64,000 bases of DNA from Lingula anatina (lineage: Eukaryota > Brachiopoda > Lingulata > Lingulida > Lingulidae), in NCBI RefSeq assembly GCF_001039355.2, contig NW_019775782.1, positions 83,783 through 147,782 on the forward strand. The letters are read 5' to 3'. A program made the position numbers and the translations under genes. Shown here piece by piece: positions 1-11,937 of the stretch (the stretch's first letter is position 1; the number at the start of each line of letters is the position of its first letter). The notes under the pieces are model-generated. The model made no database searches. It was not told where the DNA came from and saw only the letters and a program-made list of their open reading frames with translations.

Positions 1-90
1 TGGGGCTATACGCGGAGCCGTTTGTCCTAAAGAGGGCGCTGGGGTAATAGTGGTTATTGAAGATAGCCTCGTTTTCGCGTCCGTGTAGAA

Positions 91-191
91 ATGGCTTTAG
101 AGTATGGGAAGCAAACGGTGGCGAAGTTACAACTTCAACTAGTTGAAAGAGGAGCCTCCACAAGAGGAAAGAAACAGGATTTGATAGAAAG
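91..191 (+). CDS. Possible first coding exon with a SAP-like domain (partial gene)
   Basis: Starts at an ATG in good context (gaaATGG) and reads about 33 codons to a candidate splice donor (AAAG|GTTAGT at 192). Residues 9-34 fit the SAP pattern: TVAKLQLQLVERGAS followed by TRGKKQDLIERL, that is a first amphipathic helix, a turn with small residues, G-K-K and a second helix ending L-I-E-R-L. SAP domains bind DNA, usually in nuclear proteins and also at the N-terminus of some transposon-related invertebrate proteins. The frame runs on past the donor to 309 but becomes low-complexity, which favours splicing. No continuation exon could be joined in phase, so the product is unknown. It may be a host gene or a mobile-element protein. 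Confidence 0.4.
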
Positions 192-815
192 GTTAGTGTA
201 TTTACTTATAAATGTGTCAATTGTATCACTAACATTGAAGGTTTCGCGCTCGAATCTTCCCGTAAAATATGGGTTTCTGTGTGAGCTCCCTGTCAAAAGC
301 CAGGTGTAAGCGGCGGGAAGTTCCACACTACTTATATGCCTAATTTATTACTATATTTCAAGATAATGATATTGTCATTGCATATTTCCATATTCCGAGA
401 ATATAATGAAGGTATTTATGTTTAAAATATGTTTATTGTAGGCACTCCTAGTCGATAAAGGACCGTTCGTTTCGGTAATCAAATTTCGTGTACCAGGTCC
501 GACATTTAACACATGACTTGTGTCAACGCAAATTTGTAAGGGAGAAACAAGGCTTGATGCGTGTTTTATGTCAATGACAGTGGACATAACTAAGTGTACA
601 TGAGGTAGACAATCAAAACAGTGTTTGCCAAGAATGGTAGCATCGTTTTTCCCTTTTTTCTCTTTTTAATTCTAGCCATTCATTGAACTGATATTTTCAT
701 TATAGTTATATGACTGTTTTTTCCTCTACTAGATTAGGCATATGACAGGAACAACAATTTTGCTAAGGACAGCATCGTCCTCCCAGCCCCCACTATTGTC
801 AGTTGGCCAACCTAG

Positions 816-1073
816 GGTTTTAAACAACTGCACGCAGAGCACCATAAACTGATTCCACGTCTGTATCCATCAGTAGCTGAAGGCTATTTTCTGTACCAGC
901 AGGTGTGCGATGGAGAAGGGGAAAGAGATTTAAAGGCGCTTGAAATGGGAGAAAAGCTATTGCAAGCAAGGTTTTTGTGGAAGTTATTGAGGCAGAGAAA
1001 GAATTTGCTCAATACTGCATGCTACCAAGACTGCAATTATTCTATGAAAAATATTATCGCAAATACATTGTGA
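816..1073 (+). pseudogene. Degenerate coding remnant, possibly downstream part of the SAP-like gene
   Basis: An 85-codon open stretch follows an in-frame TAG at 813-815. It begins GFKQLHAEHHKLIPRLYPSV and continues with a charged segment (DGEGERDLKALEMGEK), a compositional style of real protein rather than chance AT-rich sequence. No ATG opens the frame, and the phase does not match the donor at 192, so it is either a later exon whose acceptor I cannot place or a decayed copy. The pattern resembles the middle part of SAP/SWIM-type proteins seen in invertebrates, but that is recollection and not a match I can verify. Confidence 0.25.
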
Positions 1074-1094
1074 AAACTCTATAAATTTATTTTC

Positions 1095-1475
1095 TAACTG
1101 GTCATTAGGGTTAATGTGATGTTTTCCATTAATAAGGTGTTCAAAAATTGTATTTCACAATTTTTATTCTTTGGACCAGGTCATTGGTGTTAGTGTGATA
1201 TGTTCTCCATTAATGATGCTCAAATATTGTATCCAACATTATTCTTTTGCCACAAGTCATTAGCATCAGTGTGATATGTTTTCCATTAATAAGGTGCTCA
1301 ATTTTTGTATTTCATAATATTTATTCTTTTGCAACAAGTAATTTGTATCAATGTGATATGTTCTCCATTAATAAGGTGCTCAAATATTGTATTCAACATT
1401 TTTTTCTTTTGTAACTGGCCATTGGTGTCAATGTGACATGTCTCTGTTTATAAGGTGCTTAAGCTGTATTTCACA
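1095..1475 (+). repeat. Minisatellite, about 5 copies of a 78-81 bp unit
   Basis: The phrase gtgatatgttctccattaat followed by aaggtgctcaaatattgta recurs at roughly 1113, 1190, 1266, 1347 and 1428, giving a spacing of 77-81 bases. Copies differ by 10-20 percent. No coding potential is evident. Confidence 0.85.
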
Positions 1476-2214
1476 TTAGTTCTTCAATTGCAAAAATACG
1501 CCAGCGTTGTATTGTATATACATTTATTTTGCCCTTTTGGCCGCCCATACAAAAGGAGTGCACATAACGATTATTAATACAATAAAAATCAAGTTGTCTT
1601 AATTTGAAAACGTGGCCTTTAAAAAACCTTATGGATTATCACATAAAAACGAAGAATTAATTGTAGTGGCTGGTCGGGGTTGACCCTTGGCTCGGTAGCT
1701 TAGTCGGTAGTGTTTTCTCCCCCCAAATCGCTACATAATGTTAGGTGAAAAATGTCTTAAAAATTAACATTCTAAGCACGTTAAACGACATAATTACTTA
1801 AACATCGATAACAAAGACCTTATGAATAAGTTGACAAACTCATTATTAATACTAAAAGTGACAACAGCAAGTACAACTTATGTACAAGTGTAGAAATGTA
1901 ATCTTCCTCACGAAAGTGGAGGAAACAGACTGTCATGTGCCTTTGGTTTCCATAGTGTGTTTGATGTAGAATCAACCCTCCTGATGGCAACTCTCCACTG
2001 GTAACTCAGCTTTGTGTCTTTCGGAAAAGAATGACCTCCTGTTGACGATGTACATTCCGGAACACAACAGTATTCTGGCATTATTTAGAGCGATATTTAC
2101 AGCGTCAGATTAAAAATGAAACTGCAAACACGCGAGAAAGTACGCGCATGCGCAAAACTACCCAACTAAAACAAGCGCGCCACCCAGTGGTGAAAAAAAC
2201 TGATAGCCCCACTG
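1476..2214. other. Intergenic stretch, one promoter-like motif
   Basis: No open frame with protein-like composition. It contains a perfect NRF1-type palindrome at 2143-2154 inside a locally GC-richer patch (about 2120-2200), then runs into the inverted repeat arm beginning near 2215. Confidence 0.5.
2143..2154. promoter_or_regulatory. NRF1-type palindromic site
   Basis: CGCGCATGCGCA matches the NRF1 consensus YGCGCAYGCGCR at every position, in an otherwise AT-rich region. In animals such sites mark CpG-type promoters of housekeeping genes. No gene start was found next to it, so its function is unproven. Confidence 0.4.
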
Positions 2215-3015
2215 CAAACACCTCAAGTACAGGTTTTTCGATATTTTATCTTTTCAGGGAAATGTTGTTTATTTTAAAGATTGTACACACGCATGCAGAG
2301 TAAACATCTCCAATTCATCAAAATATATTACCAAAATTCAAATTATGTCATATTTAATTCCACCACTCTATTTCTCGCAATGTCTGTTGTTCTACATGTA
2401 GTTATCTGTAAACAATACTTCAACTAGAGTTATGAACTTCATATCTTTTTCATGTCTTAATTTTTAGAATTAACATTTAACCTTGTATTAATTTTTAATG
2501 ATTTTCTATACAGTCAATCATTTACCTAACATAGGCAGAAGTTAAAAATTAATCTTCAGCCCCACAGGGACCATATATTGCTTATCTAGAAAACTCCCCT
2601 GAGCCCAATTAATGTGCACAGGTACGAGTGTTTATATGACAGAGAGATTACCTAAGTTTTTATATCTAAATTATTTGCTAACATAACCTACAGAAATCAT
2701 ACATTTTTAGAAAGCCATTTTTTCAGGGTAAATGTGTATTTAGAATTGTGGAGTTTTGAAAACTAGATTCTTACTTGATAGATGAAAAACAAAATCAAAC
2801 ACTGCATGATCCATAAAAACAGAAACAATAAAACTGTGTTAATGATTGATGCAACACATAGGCTTCAAATACCTATAACTATCTATCAAAGACTTCATAA
2901 AACATTAACAATAAAATTAAATCATCGCTGTCATCAGTGCTATGGTATATCAGGCACATCCTGGCTCGGTACTTATTAAGAAGTCCTTGTTAAGAAAGAT
3001 ATAAATGTGACAAGC
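2215..3015 (+). repeat. Inverted copy of a repeat unit from the 16.4-17.1 kb array
   Basis: The sequence is the reverse complement, with about 10 percent divergence, of 16365-17150. For example, atgaaaaacaaaatcaaaca at 2782 is mirrored at 16601. The small open frame at 2782-2979 is part of this repeat and occurs in the inverted copy too (16404-16601, minus), so I do not call it a gene. Confidence 0.8.
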
Positions 3016-3257
3016 CAGTAGTGTTAAATTTGGAGAAAAGTGCACATAACTGAAGTAAGATTAAAAATCTCTACTTCACAAAAATGAAATTATTCAAATT
3101 TCAATTATGTCAAACTTAATTCCAATACACTATCTCCTCAATATATGTTTTTCTAATTTCTTTTCAAAATAATTCCAGAAGTGTGTTCAACTTAACATTT
3201 TCACGTCTTCATTGGAAAATTAACATCTAACTTTTGAATTTTGTAAATGGTTTCCTG

Positions 3258-3416
3258 CAGGGGCGGACCCAGAGATATTTTCTGACAGTCTTTCAAAGTG
3301 TTTATCCATTGTAGATATTTGATCGCCTTTCAACAGAAAAAACTTATGCCTGTCAATGTAAGATTTGAACGTCTTCTGGAAGACCCAGAAGACGGCCTTC
3401 ATCAGGCCTTTCTCTA
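3258..3416. mobile_element. Degenerate MITE, CAGGGGCGGA family (copy 1)
   Basis: Left end caggggcggacccag and the internal gtcttctggaagacccagaa match the better preserved copies at 14549 and 20502. The right terminal repeat has decayed and no clear target duplication remains. Confidence 0.6.
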
Positions 3417-4627
3417 TTCAGTTTAATATTCACCTTACATAAACAGGAGTTCAAATCAAAGCTTCAACAAAACAAAGATAGCAAAATTATATTAGTGGTA
3501 TGAATTACCAACATCTAAACATTTACCCGCTCCAGGTGACTCCCTTAGTAGCAACCAGGGGGTCAATCCCAGACAAAGACAGCAGTAACACTGACGCCTC
3601 AAAACGACACGGGCCCTGGTGGTTTAATAAGGACAACATCACGGCAAACCTGAATGGCAACCTAGATGATGGTCGCTGACGAAATCTTTTGTAAGAGTTT
3701 GCATGGGCAGTGGCACTCCCTTTCATCCACTACATAGATGATAAAACCATCTGTGAAGGTTTAGAACAATTTAAAACTTAGAATGTAGTAGGTTTATTGT
3801 ATCTGATCTTTAGGAAATATATGATTAAAATTTGAAATGCCATGTACTAAATGGTGTATCACCTTAGAATACAAAAAAAGGCACTCTAAACTAACAACAA
3901 AACTGTATTGGAAGAGGATGCCTAAAATGGTAAAAATGTTATTCTTTCTTCGGTAAGTATTGCCCAATTTAATTCATAAACAGTTAAGTCAATATCAGAT
4001 TCCAAAGTAGGCTGATGTAGAAAGTTCCAGGATCAATGTCGAAAAAAGGAACATAACGCTTCATAAATTTCGAAAAAAATGTGATGAAAAAGGTGCAATC
4101 AGAGAAAAAGGAGGAAAAAATCATAACAAAGAAAATATCAATATACGTCGGTACCTCCTTCATTGATGAAATACTAGTAAAAATTAATCATAGGGGAAAT
4201 AAAACGCAGTTATATCTTCATCTGATTCACACAGTCACTGTTTTCTCACGACAATATGCGTATTATCATTAATTGGTACTTTCAACAATTACTATTCAGC
4301 GCCAGTTCCATTCATTTCTATTTCTGCCTCTTTCAATCTCTAGCGGCCTTCTCCTAGTTTACATTACATTTCTCTGCTTAAGTATTATGAGGACGTGTCA
4401 ATCAACACGATTACTCTACAAAATACTCCCCGCTGCTTATTCACTCGGGGTTGTCAAATATTGACATTACATGCATTATCAGGACCTGTCCAACAACTCG
4501 GCGTATAAAAACAAACGCCAACTTAACAGCGCTTACAGTGTGCTTGCTAACTTTAATTGTATAAAGGCAGATTTTGCTTATTTTCTCTCTCGGTTGTTCA
4601 TCCCAAGAGAAGTTTACTTCATAGATT
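3417..4627. other. Intergenic DNA upstream of the type C IRG gene
   Basis: Contains one locally GC-richer open stretch on the minus strand (3523-3726) of protein-like composition but with no homologue I recognise; it may be part of an older repeat. Otherwise AT-rich. The last 130 bases include a candidate TATA element, gcgtataaaaac at about 4501-4512. Confidence 0.4.
4501..4512 (+). promoter_or_regulatory. Candidate TATA box of the type C IRG gene
   Basis: gcgtataaaaac lies about 120 bases before the ATG at 4628 with no intervening in-frame start, a usual arrangement for a short 5' untranslated leader. No E-box of the kind seen at the type A genes is present nearby. Confidence 0.4.
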
Positions 4628-5843
4628 ATGTCTTTCGACGAGAGATACATTGAAACAACAAAGAAAATCGCTGAACAGCATGGGCTAGACGTCCTCGTAT
4701 TTCATCTGCAAAAAAAAACTAACTGAATCTGAAAATGTCGAGGTTAATATTGCTGTAACGGGCACATCCGGTTCAGGAAAATCTTCATTTATCAATACCA
4801 TTCGAGGTTTAAGACCTTTCCATGAAGGAGCCGCTGATGTTGACTGTGTAGAGACAACAAAGAAACCGACACCATATCCTTTCCCATTTGATGAAAATGT
4901 TAAAATTTGGGACCTCCCAGGTCTTGGAACACCAGGTTTCACACAAAAAAATTATGTCGGACGAGCGGAACTTAATAATTACGACTTTTTTCTTATACTT
5001 ACACAAAAACGCTTCACTAACGATTGTCTGTGGTTAGCAAACAGGGTGAAAGACATGGGAAAGAATTTCTTTTTTGTGCGTACTCACTTTGACAATGATT
5101 TGGCCAATAAAGAGAGGAATTTCCCGGGCAAATGCAAAGAGCATGAACTACTAGAAAAATTGAAGGAAAACGTCAAGAAACATGTAGATGGAGAACAAAC
5201 AAGTCAACAAGTGGAGAAACCAGAGTATGTTTATGTTATATCCACAAATTTCGATGATACTAAAAAGTGGGAATATGGCAAACTGGTGGCGGATATGAAA
5301 GAGGCTCTCCCTGACGTAAAGCGCCAAGTGTTAACCCTAGCCCTCTGGAATCTCTCAGAAGATTCGATAAAAGAAAAGGGTGCTGTTTGGAGATCACGTA
5401 TTTGGCCGGATGCTTTGGCCTGTGGTGCCATAGGGGCAGTCTGGACAGCAGTCCCAGGCTTAAGCCTGATTGACATGCCTGCATTAGCTAAAATAGAAAA
5501 CCGCTTTAGAAAAAGCTTTGGATTAGACTTTGTCTCACTCGAACGCCTTTCCAAAAGAAACGGGGTCCCTTTGGAAAAATTATTGTCACTGGTGAAGGGT
5601 TGTTTTGACATATCTTCCTGCAAAACGATCGAAGAACTCATCTTACAGTGTGGAGGTGCGGGTGTCGGAATTGCCAATTCCCCTGGTAGTTGGTTGGTCC
5701 CTGCCGTTGGCTCGGTAATTGGCGGTTGTGCATCCTTCGGAATGGCACTGTTTGTTATTCCCAAAATATTGGATCGCATGGAGAGGGTTGCAATAGATGT
5801 TATCAAAGCGGCTTTGGAGTTCGAAAATAATTGTCATAGGTAA
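4628..5843 (+). CDS. Immunity-related GTPase (IRG) type C, one-base slip near the N-terminus
   Basis: A dynamin-like GTPase of the IRG family; relatives act at vacuole and organelle membranes in cell-autonomous defence. P-loop GTSGSGKS (4761-4784), switch II DLPGLGT (about 4911-4931), and G4 THFD (5082-5093) where the family normally has TKxD. A C-terminal helical domain follows with two hydrophobic, glycine/alanine-rich stretches. The ATG at 4628 opens MSFDERYIETTKKIAEQHG, then the frame breaks in a run of nine A (4710-4718); with eight A it would read straight into LTESENVEVNIAVTG. The rest is open to TAA at 5841-5843, about 404 codons in all, the normal IRG length. The slip may be a sequencing error or a real polymorphism. 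It is clearly diverged from the other six loci here. Confidence 0.85.
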
Positions 5844-5929
5844 GCAATGATCTGACATTCTCAATCCACAAAAATTGGCAAGGGCTTACATTATTTTGCC
5901 TTGTCTTTAATTATTCACCTTGAAGTATG

Positions 5930-7660
5930 TGAAAGAGAGAGACAATAGGGTCGATGGCCGATAATGAGTATTTAAAGTGAATGAGATAAAATGTTACCTA
6001 TTTTAGCCACGAGTCGAAGTTTAGAGTACAAAAATAAACGACAAGAATCAAGCCACTTTTGTAAAACAACCATAGGTCATTATCTGACATTTATAAACAA
6101 ACGCTATAATGGTTTAATATGAATATCGACTTTTATTAAATTAAATGCACATGTGATATATTTAGACAATTGTATTCATTTTTGATGTTATTGAGATGTA
6201 GATGATTTTGATAAGTCACTATGTCTGTATATATAGTTGAAATTACGCACATTCTGTTGTAGTAGAAAAATATGTATTCTATCGGCAGTTCACGCTTATT
6301 GTACTTATACGCTTTAAGGACGTTGCAAAAAATTGAAAAACAAAATGAATGCATAACTTTTCTTTTTTATGGCCACATGACCTTCATTGTTAATTATGGT
6401 TTTTCAATTTGTGTATTTTTGACTTTAGGTAATCTTATTCCTTAATCAAATGTTATATGTCTTTATTAGCACGTTGTATAATGTTGGATCAGCTTGACTG
6501 TGGCTATATAATCCTTGTTATATCTCATTTCAGTGTAGCAAAATAGTACTAATGATAATAAATGGATTGTATCAATACAGTGATTACCTACGATTTAAGA
6601 CAATTGATTCAGAGTCTTAGTAATAGAAACAAGATCAATTCAAAGGTAATTGTCACTTGAAAAACAAACAAAAGTAATTCAACACCCTCGTATAATACTT
6701 TGCATTTATGGTTGAATGTTTAACTGGTATAAATTCTTTTATACCATTTATACAAAGAAAATTTTTTTTTCTAAGAAATCATTCTACATGTTGTCTTTTA
6801 TCAAACACAGTTCTTCCATGGAATGTAATCTGTCGATTTGATAAAATCAAATTTTGTGTTCAGAGGCATAGATGTGGCCGCAGAAAGTAAGCAAGGGCAT
6901 GATGATTTCACACAGCTTTGGGACAAAGAGGGAAAATGGAAAAGTCGTAACAAGTCTTGTAAAATGATGTACGATCCCCTGAGGTATGAAATAAGGCAGA
7001 GACAATAGGGTCGATTGACATAAATTATTATTTCAAGTGGACGGGTGACAATGCTTTACGTTAAACATAGGTAGATGTACAGTTGCACAGTTAATAGGAA
7101 AACAACTCTACTATTATCTGAACATTGCTATTATCTGACCTAGACAGTCTAATGCTGTAACGGTCTTTCCTTTATATAAGGGTTTGTTATATTTTATTAA
7201 GATATGATATCTCGGTCATTTGTTAGATCTTAGTGTTTTATGTAAATGTAGACTAATTAAATAGTGTGCTGCGCCTATTAATCCCAATGTTTTAAAGATA
7301 GTTTCAAAATCCCAGTGTTACAATGTAGAAACAAAATTAAATCAGAGGTTTACAATTGTCACTTGAAAAACAAACCTTAATTATATATCTTCGTGTCCAA
7401 GTAAACGCTTTGCTTTTATGATTAAATGTGACACTGAGATAAATTATCATGTGCAATAAATTATGCAGGAGAGGGCTTTGAAAAACACTATATTTTTTGC
7501 CTTTATGTCTTATCAGGGTTTTTGCGCTGTGTTCTCCCGTGGGATTGAATCAATTGATTTGATACACTCAAATGTTGTGTACTAATGCATAGACGAGACC
7601 GTGAAAAAAGTACAAAAAAAAACGGCATGATTATTTCTCGTATCTTTGGAACTAATGATA
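5930..7660. repeat. Diverged tandem duplication of about 1 kb downstream of the type C gene
   Basis: gagacaatagggtcgat occurs at about 5938 and 6999; attgtcacttgaaaaacaaa at about 6649 and 7354; and the segment around 6856-6923 pairs with 7579-7650. The 3' flank of the GTPase gene has thus been duplicated at least once. No coding potential. Confidence 0.55.
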
Positions 7661-9171
7661 AATGATGTAGTTTGCTTAGATGTGACAAGTCCACATTAAT
7701 TAAGTTGATCTTTTTTCTGATACATTCTTTTCTTTTCGTAACTGAACTGAATTTTGCAATCCGTCTGTTAAACAATCCGACAGTTTTAAATCATTAGACC
7801 CTGGGAATGTATTTTTGTAAACAACGAGGACTTTAATACATAAGGCTTAAAAGTGTTGTCTTTCGTATTTCTTTTTGCCTTTTTTCTCAAATGCGTGCTA
7901 TTACTATCATAAAACAGATTTTGCAGGCCGATAAAACTTCATTTTTGAAAGTATATGGTGATGCTGTTAGATCAATTTGTCCAGGAAATTAAGCTTTGAA
8001 TTTCTTATACGAAACTCATGTCACCCATAGGATGCATTGTAATCAAACTTACTGGATTTCTTTTTTCAATTAAACAGAGAGAAACATTCTCTGTGCAGCA
8101 ATTATCAATAACAGTTTTGTATGAAAAAATTCAACATTACCAAAATTTGCATATTACGGCTGTGCATACTATGGCACTCGCCTACGACTAACTGTATCTG
8201 AGGGCACCTGCACGAGAGAGTCCCCTCTGAAACAGGGTCCAGTTCACTTTCCTTTGCACAGAGTTTGGCCCACTAACCTCACCTTAACCCTAACCTGTAT
8301 GAAACTAATGGATGGAGGAAATTCCGTTACTCGAACACTCGGTTTCTTATCACAGGTCGCAATTGAAACGTTATATGCAAGATGCACTGTACATATTTAT
8401 TCACTTACTTACTTGTATATAACACTGGGCACATTGGGCCTCATGCTTTCCCATTTTGTTAAAAAATCTCAAATTCATAATGCAATTTTTGATGGAAATC
8501 CGTGTGTAGTCTTTTAGTTATTTTATGCATAAACTTTTCAATTCTATACTAAGGAGCTTTATCTATAAACAAATCTTTCATTCTCTACTGTGACCTTTTT
8601 CAATGTGTTCCTCTGCAGCTGAACACTATTCACTAGTAAATCTGAGTCCACCAGTGTAATCAATGTTCTGGTAATTATACAGTTTCAAAAAATCTAAATT
8701 GTCAGTGGACGGTGCTATGTTAATTTTTTCTAAACTTCGGGGTATTTTTTACATATATTTATTAAAATTGATCCTTTTGAAAACCAATAGGGTTTATTAA
8801 CAGTCTACATTTTTTTTTCAAACAAACATCTCTAAAATTGTGGTCTCTGTCGTGAAACAAAAAAGTGACTACAAGCAAACAAACGAACAGACAAATATAA
8901 TTGAGAGTTTTGTTTTTGAGATTAATAAGCATATAAAGGAAAATGTATCCCTTTGTGCTACACCACAACAGTGAATTTGAATTAAAACGATCAAATGTAG
9001 AAAAGCAATCGTAATTAATATATTTTCTTTTTTTATGTTCTGCATTATTTTAACACGATGCAGGCCGGCTATCTTAGGAATGATAAATACACATGCAGTA
9101 TACGCGTACTCATAGAAAGAAACTGATTTAAATGAAATGATTAATTGTTTGCACATACTGTTTACTAATAT
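7661..9171. other. Intergenic AT-rich DNA with one dispersed repeat
   Basis: Apart from the 260-base repeat at 8155-8415 I see no gene, RNA gene or element with definable ends. The open frames are short and of low complexity. Confidence 0.5.
8155..8415 (+). repeat. Dispersed 260-bp repeat (copy 1)
   Basis: Shares with 11938-12190 the words gcacctg, gagagagtcccct, a cacagagtttg block, taaccctaacctgtatga and aatggatgg in the same order. The two direct copies flank the inverted IRG pseudogene. Confidence 0.75.
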
Positions 9172-9335
9172 CAGGCCTGTAGCCAGCAATTTCAAAAGGG
9201 GGGGTTCTTTTTCTGAAAAAGTGGACCTTTCCCATAAAAACTTCATAAACCTAGATCAAATTTTACCCAGAGTGGACCTTTTCCCAGCAAAAGGGGAGGT
9301 TCTTTCGAACCCCCCCCCCCCTGGCTACGGGCCTG
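9172..9335. mobile_element. MITE with CAGGCC termini and 5-bp target duplication
   Basis: Ends are caggcctgtagccagcaa and, reversed, caggcccgtagccaggg, forming an imperfect terminal inverted repeat. Both sides are flanked by AATAT (9167-9171, 9336-9340). Interior has G-rich and C-rich tracts. Non-autonomous; superfamily not assigned. Confidence 0.8.
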
Positions 9336-9859
9336 AATATCATATATCAAACATGAATTCAACGTAAAGCAGTCCAATAATTACACACAATAGTAACAGA
9401 TACACGATACCTTTACCTCTGTTATTCGGACGACAGGCAACTTACACATTTTGATGTATTTTGTGTGTGTAATACTTGCGTTTCTCATTTGTATACGATG
9501 GCTAAAATGTTAGCTATCTTCAACTACAAAGAAAGAGACAATTCAATGTATTAGACATTGAAAAAGGAAAATAATCTACCAATTCTTAATCAACTAAGCA
9601 AGTGACTAACAAAGCAATGTTTACCTGCTAGTCCATATACAGTAGATATTTGCACAATGCAAAGAATATCACAAAAATTGAATTGATTGACTGTAATCTG
9701 AATCTGACTCTAAACGTGTAACAACATTCATTTCACGATGACAGCGAATGAATTATAAAAACATAATTAATGATCTAAACATCATGTATAAAATGATATT
9801 ATTTTAATACAATATATTCTTTCACATAGGAATTTTGTCTTTCGATAATGTCTGAAACG

Positions 9860-10901
9860 TTATTTTAACATTTTTATTTTTTCCTCTTCAATAATCTTCA
9901 AACTCCTGCGAAGTACGAAACCCGTCATACGATAAGACAGAATTGCGGACAATGCACACCCCGTGACGGTGACATAGACAGGGTACGGGCTCACCGTGAT
10001 GTAGAGGGAAAACTTTAAGAACTCGCCAAGAAGTCTGCCAAACCCTGTAACTTGAAATTCCATGAGCTCGTGAGTCCCAAGCGTCTCAAAGAAAGTTCCG
10101 TTTGTGTGAGGGTGTTTTTATAAGTTTTTATCTGCCGCAGAATTAAAAAAACGTCAGCGACGAGGGGAAGAAATGGCGTAGGAACCGCGGCTAATATCCC
10201 TGATAGAAAAACGATTCGCCGGACATTTTGACTTTGATGTCGGAAAGATAAGGCACAGATAAGGCAACTGCAGCTGTTTCTCTTACTATACGAGGCAGAT
10301 GCTGAAGCATGTCTGAGTTCAACTTGGGAAAGTCCCATTTGTCTTTGTCCTGCAACCGTGAAGATATTAAGTAGACTTGAGCACTGGTCGCTTCAGTACC
10401 AGCGTTTTGAATTTGCGTCTCGCAGTCATTTCGGACGATATCTAAGCATGATTCCTCGGCTGATGTTTTTTCACCACCTCTTTTCATGGATTCTATGTCC
10501 TGGTCAATATGCGTTCGAATGTAAAAGAAATGCTTTCGACGTCGGTTCACCTGTTTAACGAACCACGCGTCTTCTTCATAGAACCTTCCCCGTCCAAATA
10601 TCAAGTAGAAATCATAAGTGTTAAAGTCAACAGTTTTCAAATAATTATCTCTGCCAAATTCACCAGTTCCAATTCCCGGCAAATCCCAGAAAATAAGGCC
10701 TGGCAGCTCGGGGTGTTTATATTGCCCTGTGGTACGTTGCGAACCAAAGGCATCTACGGGCGCCGCGCCAGAGTCAGCAGCCCTCAGTCCAAGAATTGTG
10801 TTGATGAACTGAGATTTCCCTGAACCCGATTTCCCACATAAGGCTACGTTCACTTCAATGTTCGACCACTGGTTAGAATCTTTCATCTTGAACCTGTTCA
10901 T
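9860..10901 (-). pseudogene. IRG GTPase type A, frameshifted inverted copy
   Basis: Starts at ATG 10901 (MNRFKMKDSNQWSN), carries P-loop GKSGSGKS, DLPGIGT, and G4 THID (10503-10514). Against the intact gene at 44565 it lacks about 19 bases (near 10215-10222), which shifts the frame so translation would stop at 10191. A second, single-base loss near 10065 shifts it again, and the last part (to the stop at 9860-9862) lies in a third frame ending IEEEKIKMLK. The G domain is intact, so a truncated roughly 236-residue protein is conceivable, but loss of the helical domain points to a pseudogene. Sequencing error cannot explain a 19-base loss well. Confidence 0.85.
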
Positions 10902-11027
10902 GTTATTTTTGTAAAGCCTTAGTAGCCGTTTCTTGGCAAAGATAGAGTAAAGAGGAGAAAGATATATATGCTCCTTCACCAATTTAATCTGTATAATTAA
11001 ATGACTCGACTTTGCTTAGGCCCAAGC

Positions 11028-11088
11028 CACACACTATAGCATTCGCAAGGTGCGGCATTATTTACAGAAGAAACACGTAATCACGTGA
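11028..11088 (-). promoter_or_regulatory. Conserved IRG promoter block with palindromic E-box (type A, inverted copy)
   Basis: Minus-strand reading gives TCACGTGA (11081-11088), then a spacer, then gcgaatgctatagtgtgtg (11028-11046), the same order as at 24067 and 44425. It lies about 180 bases before the ATG of the pseudogene. Confidence 0.6.
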
Positions 11089-11499
11089 TGTGTTTGATAG
11101 ACAGTGGGCGTGACCAAGAATACCAGAGCTATATATGTAAATCAAAAGGTGTTATTGAGAAAACATGCACGTTTGCCACTAGTAAAAACATTCAAAATGA
11201 TTTGAACTAATTTAACGGGTGGTTTAACGATAGATTGTAATTTGTTAATTAAAACTGTTCAGGTAATACTATGGTACTATGAGGATATTTGAAAACATAT
11301 TAAGATTAACTTTTAAAAAACTCACTAAAAGGTCAGTTTTTAAGTAGTCAGTGCCCAAGGTATGAATATCTTGGCATATCTGATAGTTCTCAATTTTGGC
11401 AAAGTATATATTTTGACACAGAGTATGTGGCATAGTTGTACTTGTCTCAGGCAGTTGACTTTTTTTTGTGTGTGTGTGTGTGTGTTCCCTGTTAGCCAT

Positions 11500-11660
11500 A
11501 TTGTGCGGTAATGTTTTCGACAGGTCGTCTCTTCAGATACCAAGTGTTGACACTGTCTCGGGCTTAGATAGTTTCCAAGTTTCCATGTAACAGATAGTCC
11601 ACCTTCTGATACCAAGTGTTGACACTGTCTCGGGCTTAGATAGGAAATAAATACAAACGC
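11500..11660 (-). mobile_element. LTR retrotransposon remnant with duplicated LTR-end/primer site
   Basis: On the minus strand cgagacagtgtcaacac followed by ttggtatcagaag appears, equivalent to the LTR end and tRNA-Met-type primer-binding site at 23562-23588. A block of about 36 bases is present twice (11536-11574 and 11608-11643), a short tandem duplication of that junction. Confidence 0.55.
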
Positions 11661-11937
11661 CTTACCAAGTCTTGTTAACTACCGATAGCTCAAAGATGAC
11701 CCGCCTACGTATTTTATGCTGATCTTTTCTGATAGCGGAATTTTTAAAACTTTAAATAGGTCAATCATAGTTCTAAACCGCACCAATTTGCGTTCGCCCA
11801 TTTAAAATACCAAAATATCCTTGGCCCTTAAGCGAGACCCGCTGAACCCCGTCTAAATCCGCCACTGCTGTTGATTTTATCTATTAAACCTGATTTTTAG
11901 TCCAAATAGGTATAGGCCCCCCTTAAACTGCCTTTCA

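Larger units (their letters stand above)
9400..11660 (-). repeat. Inverted copy of the type A IRG block
   Basis: Read on the minus strand, the whole interval, including upstream LTR remnant, promoter, gene and about 450 bases of 3' flank, aligns by eye with 23530-25760. A third copy of the gene part is at 44000-46010. The inversion is therefore a block event, not a gene-only one. Confidence 0.85.

Noticed and set aside
3523-3726. 67-residue minus-strand frame
   Set aside because: Composition is plausible but no splice sites, partner exons or family could be recognised; kept only as a note.
5231-5806. 191-residue antisense frame within the type C IRG gene
   Set aside because: Shadow of the coding strand; no domain and it overlaps a well supported gene.
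8869-9246. 125-residue minus-strand frame
   Set aside because: It runs from a MITE into AT-rich spacer and has no protein-like features.
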